From assembly GCA_022712735.1 (NCBI GenBank), contig JAFLKA010000515.1, positions 1-5,843 on the forward strand: 5,843 bases of DNA, written 5' to 3'. The DNA comes from Marinosulfonomonas sp. (lineage in GTDB: Bacteria; Pseudomonadota; Alphaproteobacteria; Rhodobacterales; Rhodobacteraceae). Shown piece after piece: positions 1 to 5,591 of this stretch. How positions within the stretch are numbered: position 1 is the stretch's first letter; each line of letters begins with the position of its first letter. The translations under genes were made by a program, and so were the position numbers. Under the pieces are notes generated by a model. It saw only the letters and a list, made by a program, of their open reading frames with translations, searched no databases and was not told the DNA's origin.

Positions 1-7
1 TTCCCCC

Positions 8-23
8 TTGACCATTTGGTAAA
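8..23. promoter_or_regulatory. candidate operator palindrome upstream of deoC
   Basis: The bases TTGACCA (8-14) and TGGTAAA (17-23) form an inverted repeat around a TT centre; six of the seven arm positions pair, the exception being G10 against A21. A short ACCA-NN-TGGT core of this kind is typical of a dimeric repressor site, such as those of GntR or LacI-type regulators. It lies about 60 bases before the likely deoC start, where an operator would be expected. TTGACC (8-13) could also serve as a -35 box, but no good -10 box follows at the right distance. The regulator is not in the window. Confidence 0.35.
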
Positions 24-81
24 ACTTGCAATACCCCCCCCTGATATGAGACCTTGTTTCTGGACCAAGGGAGCCAAGACG

Positions 82-1086
82 TTGCAAAGCAAAACACACC
101 CCGCATACGACCCTGTAAAAACCGCTGGCCTGCCGCAAGTGCACGAGCCGCGCAATGCGGGCATGGCGCTGGATATGGATTGGGTGATGGGCGCACAGGC
201 CAACACATCCGCTATCGAGCGCCGCGCCAAAACCCTGCCCGGACGCCGTTCGGTCAAAAAGGAATTTCAGGCCGCGTGGATGCTCAAGGCGATCACCATG
301 ATTGACCTGACCACCCTATCTGGCGACGACACAGCGGGCCGCGTGCGGCGTCTGTGCGCCAAAGCCCGCCAACCGGTGCGCGCCGATATTCTGGACGCCC
401 TCGGCATGCCCAACATCACCACCGGCGCGATCTGCGTTTATCACGACATGGTCGAAACAGCGGTCGAGGCACTCGATGGCTCCGGCATTCCCGTGGCCGC
501 CGTGTCCACCGGTTTTCCCGCTGGCCTGTCGCCGTTTCACCTGCGGGTCGCCGAAATCGGCGAGAGCGTCAAAGCGGGTGCTGCCGAGATCGACATCGTG
601 ATTTCGCGCCGCCATGCGCTGACCGGCAACTGGCAAGCGCTCTATGATGAAATGCGTGAATTCCGCGCGGCTTGCGGCGATGCCCACGTCAAGGCGATCC
701 TTGCCACCGGTGAACTTGGTAGCTTGCGAAACGTCGCCCGCGCCTCGCTGGTCTGCATGATGGCGGGGGCTGATTTCATCAAAACCTCGACCGGCAAAGA
801 ATCTGTCAACGCAACCCTGCCCGTGTCGCTGGTGATGATGCGTGCCATCCGCGATTACCATACTAAAACCGGCTTCCGAGTCGGCTACAAACCGGCGGGC
901 GGCATCTCCAAAGCCAAGGACGCCGTGACCTACCTCGCCCTGCTCAAGGACGAACTCGGCCATCGCTGGCTCACCCCCGACATGTTCCGCTTTGGCGCGT
1001 CGTCCTTGCTGGGCGATCTGGAACGCCAGTTGGAACACTACGTCACCGGCAACTACTCTGCCTCTTACCGCCACGCGATTGGATAA
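82..1086 (+). CDS. deoC: deoxyribose-phosphate aldolase (DeoC, long form)
   Basis: Class I aldolase that reversibly cleaves 2-deoxy-D-ribose 5-phosphate into glyceraldehyde 3-phosphate and acetaldehyde, the last step of deoxynucleoside breakdown, in the cytoplasm. Counting from a TTG start at 82 (334 residues), the Schiff-base lysine is K234 in FIKTSTGK, the proton-relay lysine is K270 in GYKPAGGIS, and the catalytic aspartate is D171 in EIDIVI. The order and spacing match E. coli D102, K167 and K201. The protein has about 70 more N-terminal residues than the E. coli enzyme, including the conserved-looking stretch NTSAIERRAKTLPGRR, as in long-form alphaproteobacterial and animal DERA. The TTG at 82 is chosen because GGGAG at 70-74 lies a normal distance before it. 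The frame is open to a TTG at 16 and an ATG at 46, but neither has a ribosome site. First gene of a three-gene operon. The family is certain; the exact start is not. Confidence 0.95.
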   Translation: MQSKTHPAYDPVKTAGLPQVHEPRNAGMALDMDWVMGAQANTSAIERRAKTLPGRRSVKKEFQAAWMLKAITMIDLTTLSGDDTAGRVRRLCAKARQPVRADILDALGMPNITTGAICVYHDMVETAVEALDGSGIPVAAVSTGFPAGLSPFHLRVAEIGESVKAGAAEIDIVISRRHALTGNWQALYDEMREFRAACGDAHVKAILATGELGSLRNVARASLVCMMAGADFIKTSTGKESVNATLPVSLVMMRAIRDYHTKTGFRVGYKPAGGISKAKDAVTYLALLKDELGHRWLTPDMFRFGASSLLGDLERQLEHYVTGNYSASYRHAIG

Positions 1087-1090
1087 TCCT

Positions 1091-3442
1091 ATGACTGTAA
1101 AAGATATATTCGATAGCATGGACTATGGCCCTGCCCCCGAAAGCACCGCCCAAGCCATGGCGTGGATTGTCAAACATGGCGGCAAACTGGGCCAGTTCAT
1201 CGACGGTGAGGTCACCGATCACCACGACGGTTTTGCCAGCAAAAATCCAGCCACCAGCGACATTCTGGCGATGGTCACCCAAGCCAGCGTTGATGACGTA
1301 AACGCCGCCGTTTCAGCCGCCACAAAGGCGCAGAAAAAATGGGCCAAAACGTCTGGCCATGAACGCGCCAAGGTTCTCTACGCCATCGCCCGCCTGATGC
1401 AAAAACACAGCCGCCTGTTCGCGGTGCTGGAAACGCTCGACAACGGCAAACCGATCCGCGAAAGCCGCGACATCGATATCCCGCTGGTGGCCCGACATTT
1501 CTACTACCACGCGGGCATGGCGCAGCTGCAAGAGTCCGAGCTGCCCGACGCAGAACCGCTGGGCGTTTGCGGCCAGATCATCCCGTGGAACTTCCCGCTG
1601 TTGATGCTGTCGTGGAAAATCGCCCCTGCCATTGCGATGGGCAATGCGTGCGTTTTGAAACCCGCTGAATACACTTCTCTAACGGCCCTGTTGTTCGCCG
1701 AAATCTGCGAGCAGGCGGGCCTGCCTAAGGGCGTCGTCAATATCGTCACCGGCGACGGGGCCGTGGGTGAAATGATCGTCAATCACCCCGATATTGCCAA
1801 AATCGCCTTTACCGGCTCCACCGCCGTTGGCCGCCGCATCCGCGAGGCCACCGCCGGATCAGGCAAGGCACTGACGCTGGAATTGGGCGGCAAATCCCCC
1901 TACATCGTGTTTGACGACGCCGACATCGACAGCGCCATCGAGGGTCTGGTCGACGCGATCTGGTTCAATCAGGGCCAAGTCTGCTGCGCCGGTTCCCGCC
2001 TGCTGATCCAAGAGGGCATCGCCGAAGATTTCTACACCAAACTGCGCCTGCGCATGGACGGCCTGCGCATGGGCGACCCACTGGATAAATGCATCGACAT
2101 CGGTGCGTTGGTGGACCCCGTGCAGCACGCGATGATCACCGATATGGTCGCCAAAGGCGGGCATGAGGGCGAGGTGTACCACGCCAAATGCACCATACCC
2201 AATCAGGGTTGCTACTACCCGCCGACCCTGATCACCGGCCTGCATTCCTCGGCCATGTTGATGCAAGAGGAAATCTTTGGCCCCGTGCTGGTTTCCACCA
2301 CCTTCCGCACCCCTGCCGAGGCCGTTCAACTGGCCAACAACACCCGCTACGGGCTGGCCGCGAGCGTGTGGAGCGAGAACATCAATCTGGCGCTGGATAT
2401 TGCGCCGAAACTGGTGGCGGGCATCGTCTGGGTCAACGCCACCAACCTGTTTGACGCGGCCGCCGGTTTCGGTGGCGTGCGTGAAAGCGGATTTGGACGC
2501 GAAGGTGGCTGGGAAGGGCTATCGGCCTATACCAAGCCGAAATCCGACAGCAAATCCTTGAAGCCCGCCACCGCAGTTGCCGCGCCCAAGGATGCCAAAA
2601 TCACCGGCCTAGACCGCACCGCCAAAATGTATGTTGGCGGCAAACAGGCACGACCTGACAGTGGCTATTCCACCGCGATTTGGTCCCCCAAAGGCAAGCT
2701 GTTGGGCCATGTTGGCAACGGGGCCGCCAAAGACGTGCGAAACGCGGTCGAAGCCGCGCATGGCGCCAAATCCTGGGGTAAAACCACCGGCCACCTGCGG
2801 GCGCAAATCCTCTATTACATCGCCGAAAACCTGTCAGCCCGTGCTGACGAATTCGCGCATCGTTTGAATGAAATGAGCGGCACATCAGGTGGACGCAAAG
2901 AAGTCGACGCAACCATCTCGCGCCTGTTCACCTATGGCGCATGGGCTGACAAATACGATGGCCAAGCCCATGGCGTTCCGATCCGCGGCATCGCGCTGGC
3001 GATGAAAGAACCCGTTGGCGTGATCGGCGCGCTCTGCCCGGACGAGGCACCGCTGCTGGGCCTGATTTCAACCATGGCGCCCGCCATTGCGATGGGCAAC
3101 ACCTGCGTGTTGGCCGCCAGCCAGAACGCACCCTTGGCCGCCACCGATTTCTACCAAGTGCTGGAAACATCCGACGTGCCCGCAGGGGTGGTCAACATCC
3201 TGACCGGACCCCACGCTGCCCTTGGCAAAACGCTTGCCAGCCACATGGATGTGGACGCGCTCTGGTCGTTTTCCTCGACCGACCTGTCAGCCACCATTGA
3301 ACACGCCTCGGCCAGCAACCTGAAACGCACATGGGTCAACAACGCCCACACCCACGACTGGTTCGCCGCAGCGGGCGAGGGCCGCGAATTCCTGATGCAC
3401 GCGACCGAAGTCAAAAACATCTGGGTTCCATACGGAGAATGA
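1091..3442 (+). CDS. ALDH16-family aldehyde dehydrogenase with a second, degenerate ALDH domain
   Basis: NAD(P)-dependent oxidation of aldehydes to carboxylic acids; the true substrate is not shown, but acetaldehyde from the adjacent DeoC is the obvious candidate. The 783 residues form two ALDH modules. The first (about 30-485) is complete: N167 in PWNFP, K190 in LKPAE, FTGS at 240-243, general base E264 in LELGG, catalytic C298 in GQVCCAGS, and E394 in EEIFGP. After a lysine- and alanine-rich linker, the second (about 512-783) resembles the cofactor-binding half only: PWNFP is replaced by PDEAP at 650-654, the cofactor lysine by A675, FTGS by SFSS, and no catalytic cysteine segment exists. 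This two-module layout and length (human ALDH16A1 is about 800 residues) define ALDH16; a bacterial member from Loktanella is known to be active, whereas the human one lacks the cysteine. The ATG at 1091 lies 4 bases after the deoC stop, with no strong ribosome site of its own, which suggests translational coupling. An upstream in-frame ATG at 992 lies inside deoC and is rejected. Confidence 0.93.
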   Translation: MTVKDIFDSMDYGPAPESTAQAMAWIVKHGGKLGQFIDGEVTDHHDGFASKNPATSDILAMVTQASVDDVNAAVSAATKAQKKWAKTSGHERAKVLYAIARLMQKHSRLFAVLETLDNGKPIRESRDIDIPLVARHFYYHAGMAQLQESELPDAEPLGVCGQIIPWNFPLLMLSWKIAPAIAMGNACVLKPAEYTSLTALLFAEICEQAGLPKGVVNIVTGDGAVGEMIVNHPDIAKIAFTGSTAVGRRIREATAGSGKALTLELGGKSPYIVFDDADIDSAIEGLVDAIWFNQGQVCCAGSRLLIQEGIAEDFYTKLRLRMDGLRMGDPLDKCIDIGALVDPVQHAMITDMVAKGGHEGEVYHAKCTIPNQGCYYPPTLITGLHSSAMLMQEEIFGPVLVSTTFRTPAEAVQLANNTRYGLAASVWSENINLALDIAPKLVAGIVWVNATNLFDAAAGFGGVRESGFGREGGWEGLSAYTKPKSDSKSLKPATAVAAPKDAKITGLDRTAKMYVGGKQARPDSGYSTAIWSPKGKLLGHVGNGAAKDVRNAVEAAHGAKSWGKTTGHLRAQILYYIAENLSARADEFAHRLNEMSGTSGGRKEVDATISRLFTYGAWADKYDGQAHGVPIRGIALAMKEPVGVIGALCPDEAPLLGLISTMAPAIAMGNTCVLAASQNAPLAATDFYQVLETSDVPAGVVNILTGPHAALGKTLASHMDVDALWSFSSTDLSATIEHASASNLKRTWVNNAHTHDWFAAAGEGREFLMHATEVKNIWVPYGE

Positions 3443-3948
3443 TCACCCGCACCCACCAAAAAGGCGACGCCCATTCAACCGCCGTCTATTCGGATTGCGA
3501 GAAATACCGCTATTCGCTGACCCGCATCTGGGAGCCCGAGGGCCGAAAAGCGTTCTTTGTGATGCTCAACCCCTCGACCGCCACCGAAGTGCAGAATGAC
3601 CCCACCGTAGAGCGTTGCGAGCGCCGCGCCCGCACGCTGGGATTTGGCGCATTCCGTGTCGCCAACATATTCGCATGGCGCGACACCGATCCGCGAAAAA
3701 TGCGGGCCGCGAAAAAACCCATTGGCCCCGCCAATGATGCGACAATTTCCGAGGGCTGCGACTGGGCCGATCAGGTTATCTGCGCATGGGGCACCCACGG
3801 CGAACACCGCGCGCGTGGCCCACAGGTCGAGGTCCTGATGCGGGCCACAGGCCTGCCGCTATACCACCTTGGCCTGTCCATAGCAGGCCACCCCAAACAC
3901 CCGCTCTATATCGCCTACGCGGTGCAGCCGGAATTATGGAAATCCTAA
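3439..3948 (+). CDS. DUF1643 domain protein
   Basis: A 169-residue soluble protein that I recognise as DUF1643; its biochemical function is not established. Visible conserved blocks are LNPSTA (43-48), NDPT (53-56) followed by ERCERRARTLG, NIFAWRDTDP (76-85), AWGTHG (116-121) and GHPKHP (150-155). The pattern of a loop 'LNPS' early and a 'GHPxHP' motif near the C-terminus recalls motifs of the uracil-DNA glycosylase fold (NPG or similar, and HPS); this is my inference, not a demonstrated activity. The start overlaps the dehydrogenase stop (ATGA, 3439-3442), with GGAG at 3434-3437 too close for efficient independent initiation, so translation is probably coupled. The length and the N-terminal MITRTHxKGD stretch fit family members, which supports this start. 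The gene ends in tandem stops TAATAA (3946-3951). No membrane segment or signal peptide is visible. Confidence 0.85.
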   Translation: MITRTHQKGDAHSTAVYSDCEKYRYSLTRIWEPEGRKAFFVMLNPSTATEVQNDPTVERCERRARTLGFGAFRVANIFAWRDTDPRKMRAAKKPIGPANDATISEGCDWADQVICAWGTHGEHRARGPQVEVLMRATGLPLYHLGLSIAGHPKHPLYIAYAVQPELWKS

Positions 3949-3975
3949 TAAGGCGACATCTGTATGAAGAAAATA

Positions 3976-4010
3976 CGGGGCCGCAAAAGCATATTAGGCA
4001 TGCGGCCCCG
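3976..4010 (-). terminator. intrinsic terminator between convergent genes
   Basis: CGGGGCCGCA (3976-3985) and TGCGGCCCCG (4001-4010) form a perfect 10-bp GC-rich stem with a 15-base loop. Read on the - strand, the stem is followed by GTATTTTCTTC, a T-rich tail, so it should end transcription of the RTX gene. On the + strand the following bases (ATTATGTC) are a poor T-run, but the same stem may still help to stop the deoC operon, whose last stop is 25 bases away. Confidence 0.75.
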
Positions 4011-4037
4011 ATTATGTCAGCACGATTATGTCAGCAC
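4010..4037. repeat. 14-bp perfect tandem duplication over the RTX stop codon
   Basis: GATTATGTCAGCAC occurs twice head to tail at 4010-4023 and 4024-4037. On the - strand the unit reads GTGCTGACATAATC and contains the last codons (V, L, T) and the stop of the RTX gene. The copies are identical, so the duplication is probably recent or kept by chance. Because 14 is not a multiple of three, the second copy is not read in frame; the protein end is unaffected. Confidence 0.9.
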
Positions 4038-4985
4038 AAAGGCCTCTAACCCGATCTGACCAACCGCCAATCCGGCAGCGCCAGTAACGCTGGCCACTAT
4101 ATGGCCGTTCAGATAAATATCGGCCCCCGTGCCATCGGCAAAATCAACAACCTCGACAATTGGCGTCGGTGTCTCGGTCGGGTCATAAACCAGAACCAGC
4201 TTATCCTCGCTCTGATCAAAATCGGTAATTTCGGCCTCATGCCCGTCGACAACATACGCGCCGGTATAAAATATATCCGCCCCTTCACCACCGGTTGCCA
4301 CATCATCGTTGCCAAGAAAGAGAAGATCGTCACCCGCACCGCCATTCAGCACATCACCGACATCCTCATCATAGGGGCCAAAAAGGGCTGCGTCGATCAC
4401 TGTGCCATCCAGAACATCATTGCCTTCGCCACCATTCAGAACATCGGCCCCGAACCCGCCAAACAGGTAATCATCACCGTCTTCGCCATTCAGAACATCA
4501 TTTCCATTGCCGCCGTCCAGCACGTCATGGCCCAAGCCACCATATAATGCATCAGCGCCATTCCCGCCAACCAATGTATCATTGCCATCTTGGCCAAACA
4601 GCCGGTCCGCACCATTGCCGCCAAACAGCCCGTCATTGCCATCGCCGCCATAAATCTGATCGTCACCATCCTCGCCAGAAACCAGATCGCTACCTGCATT
4701 GCCGGCTAAACTGTCGTCGCCAGCACCCCCATAAACCGCATCATTATCGTCACCACCGCGCACGGTATCATTGCCGTCGCCACCCTCCATGATGTCTACG
4801 CCGCCCGCCCCTTCCATCAGGTCGTTACCGTCAAAGCCAAACATATCATCATCACCATTGGTGCCATCCAGCACGTCGTCGCCATCTGTACCCAGGACCT
4901 GGTTCACGGCATCATCATCATCATCCCCGCCGCCAATGCCCGCACCAATCAGCAACATCACCAAAACGCCCATTAAACCAATCAT
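4026..4985 (-). CDS. acidic RTX calcium-binding repeat protein, probably exported
   Basis: A 319-residue protein, most of it RTX nonapeptides (GGxGxDxUx) that bind calcium and fold as a parallel beta-roll outside the cell. Residues 1-20 are hydrophobic without a positive n-region, followed by five aspartates. Eighteen unbroken repeats span residues 32-193; after 21 non-repeat residues, further repeats occupy about 215-240. The tail (241-319) contains ITDFDQSEDKLVL, a stretch often seen at the C-terminal end of type I secreted RTX proteins, and ends LEAFVLT. There are about 70 acidic residues against 2 Arg and 1 Lys, and no cysteine or tryptophan. No enzyme domain is present, so the role (adhesin, surface-layer or matrix protein) is unknown. 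The ATG at 4985 is chosen because GGTGGGG precedes it; an ATG at 5000 would add five residues but lacks a ribosome site. The gene stands alone, convergent with the deoC operon, and no type I transporter gene is in the window. Confidence 0.88.
   Translation of the reverse strand: MIGLMGVLVMLLIGAGIGGGDDDDDAVNQVLGTDGDDVLDGTNGDDDMFGFDGNDLMEGAGGVDIMEGGDGNDTVRGGDDNDAVYGGAGDDSLAGNAGSDLVSGEDGDDQIYGGDGNDGLFGGNGADRLFGQDGNDTLVGGNGADALYGGLGHDVLDGGNGNDVLNGEDGDDYLFGGFGADVLNGGEGNDVLDGTVIDAALFGPYDEDVGDVLNGGAGDDLLFLGNDDVATGGEGADIFYTGAYVVDGHEAEITDFDQSEDKLVLVYDPTETPTPIVEVVDFADGTGADIYLNGHIVASVTGAAGLAVGQIGLEAFVLT
4407..4892 (-). repeat. 18 tandem RTX nonapeptide-coding units (27 bp each)
   Basis: This 486-bp stretch encodes exactly 18 nonapeptides in phase without insertion, from GTDGDDVLD to GGEGNDVLD. 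The DNA units are diverged rather than identical, so the array is old at the nucleotide level and held by selection on protein sequence. Several units depart from consensus, for example GAGGVDIME and GNAGSDLVS. The repetition also keeps other frames open on the opposite strand, producing spurious long reading frames there. Confidence 0.9.
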
Positions 4986-5040
4986 TGTATTCCCCACCAT
5001 TAATATTATCGCACCAGTACGATTCTTCTGTTATTGCAAG

Positions 5041-5069
5041 CCTATAGAATTCGGTCAGAAACCCAACAA
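5041..5069 (-). promoter_or_regulatory. candidate promoter of the RTX gene
   Basis: On the - strand, TTGTTG (5069-5064) and TATAGG (5046-5041) are separated by 17 bases, an acceptable sigma-70-type arrangement. Transcription would begin near 5034, leaving a leader of about 50 bases before the ATG at 4985. A second AT-rich box, GATAAT at 5010-5005, is possible but has no matching -35 element at 16-18 bases. Matches to consensus are only moderate. Confidence 0.3.
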
Positions 5070-5091
5070 ATAGTAACACAATTGAATTATT

Positions 5092-5119
5092 TTGCCTTAA
5101 ATCCAATCAACAATATAGT
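5092..5119 (+). promoter_or_regulatory. candidate promoter of the DUF5665-like gene
   Basis: TTGCCT (5092-5097), a 16-base spacer and TATAGT (5114-5119) resemble a sigma-70-type promoter; the -10 box matches consensus at five of six positions. The start of transcription would be near 5126, about 35 bases before the ATG at 5161. The surrounding AT-rich stretch contrasts with the GC-rich coding DNA on either side and also holds the candidate - strand promoter, so the two genes seem to be driven divergently from here. Confidence 0.45.
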
Positions 5120-5160
5120 GCTTTATCAGCCATTATCCCGAAAGGTGAAACAGTAATCAC

Positions 5161-5457
5161 ATGACAGAGGCCAAAGATCAAAACACCGCCGACCTGCATA
5201 GCGATTTACGTGCACTTCAGATTGAACTGCACCGTCTGAACACACATCGTTTTGTGCGCATCCACAATTCGATGTGGCGGCTGATCACATTCCAGTTCAT
5301 CCGCGGCCTTGCCTTTGGCCTTGGCTCGGTTATTGGCGCGACCATCCTTGTCTATTTGTTGGTCTCACTTCTTTCAAATATCGATTTTATCCCGATAATC
5401 GGCGAATGGGCCAAGGAAATTGTTGATATGATCACCCAAAACGGAACCGGCCAGTAA
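5161..5457 (+). CDS. small single-pass membrane protein, DUF5665-like
   Basis: A 98-residue protein of unknown function that resembles DUF5665 proteins of Rhodobacteraceae. Residues about 10-30 form a charged, probably helical segment (LRALQIELHRLNTHRF). A conserved-looking stretch, RIHNSMWRLITFQFIRG (33-49), leads into one transmembrane helix at about 50-72. The helix entrance carries two glycine pairs spaced by three residues (G49/G53 and G55/G59), which often serve helix packing, so oligomerisation is plausible. After the helix comes FIPIIGEWAKEIVDMI (76-91), probably amphipathic. The many Arg and Lys before the helix suggest that the N-terminus is cytoplasmic. The ribosome site AGGTGA at 5143-5148 is 12 bases before the ATG, slightly far. 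It is followed by rpsO in the same direction after 134 bases, with no clear terminator between, so read-through into rpsO is possible. Family assignment is from memory of the motif pattern. Confidence 0.8.
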   Translation: MTEAKDQNTADLHSDLRALQIELHRLNTHRFVRIHNSMWRLITFQFIRGLAFGLGSVIGATILVYLLVSLLSNIDFIPIIGEWAKEIVDMITQNGTGQ

Positions 5458-5499
5458 AACCGCTTTCCTTTCACCCAAAATCACCCTATACGCGCGCAT

Positions 5500-5516
5500 C
5501 CGTCTGATTCAGATGG
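5500..5516 (+). other. small hairpin upstream of rpsO
   Basis: CCGTCTG (5500-5506) and CAGATGG (5510-5516) pair over seven positions, including one G-U, around an ATT loop. A second short stem, CCCT (5522-5525) with AGGG (5529-5532), follows at once. No T-run follows either stem, so they do not look like a strong intrinsic terminator. They lie 60-90 bases before rpsO. S15 is known in several bacteria to repress its own translation by binding structured leader RNA, so a role in that control is possible but not shown. Confidence 0.35.
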
Positions 5517-5591
5517 GCAAACCCTCCAAGGGCCTTGCTGGACGACATCCCGGCCTGCGCCATTCACTTTAATCCTACAAAGGAGACCCCG

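Noticed and set aside
16..81. Upstream extension of deoC from TTG at 16 or ATG at 46
   Set aside because: The extra residues look unconserved, no ribosome site precedes either codon, and the TTG at 16 lies inside the palindrome.
992..1090. Extension of the dehydrogenase to an ATG at 992
   Set aside because: It would overlap deoC by about 95 bases in another frame, and the added residues are not ALDH-like; the ATG at 1091 fits the operon spacing.
316..1119. 267-residue open frame on the - strand opposite deoC
   Set aside because: It lies wholly opposite a gene with an intact active site, resembles no known family, and is explained by the GC-rich codon pattern of deoC.
2277..2561. Small + strand frames inside the dehydrogenase gene (2188-2454 and 2277-2561)
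   Set aside because: They are out-of-frame shadows with Pro/Arg/Trp-rich composition and no ribosome site.
1091..3442. Two separate dehydrogenase genes, or a frameshifted tandem pair
   Set aside because: The reading frame is continuous through the linker, and the two-module layout and length are those normal for ALDH16.
4101..4792. Long overlapping frames (148 and 165 residues) on the + strand opposite the RTX gene
   Set aside because: The regular 27-bp repeats keep stops out of these frames. Their translations are monotonous His/Arg-rich or Ile-rich strings, and the RTX reading on the - strand explains the sequence fully.
4407..4892. Possible CRISPR array or minisatellite because of regular 27-bp spacing
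   Set aside because: There are no identical repeats with unique spacers; the periodicity is that of RTX nonapeptide codons.
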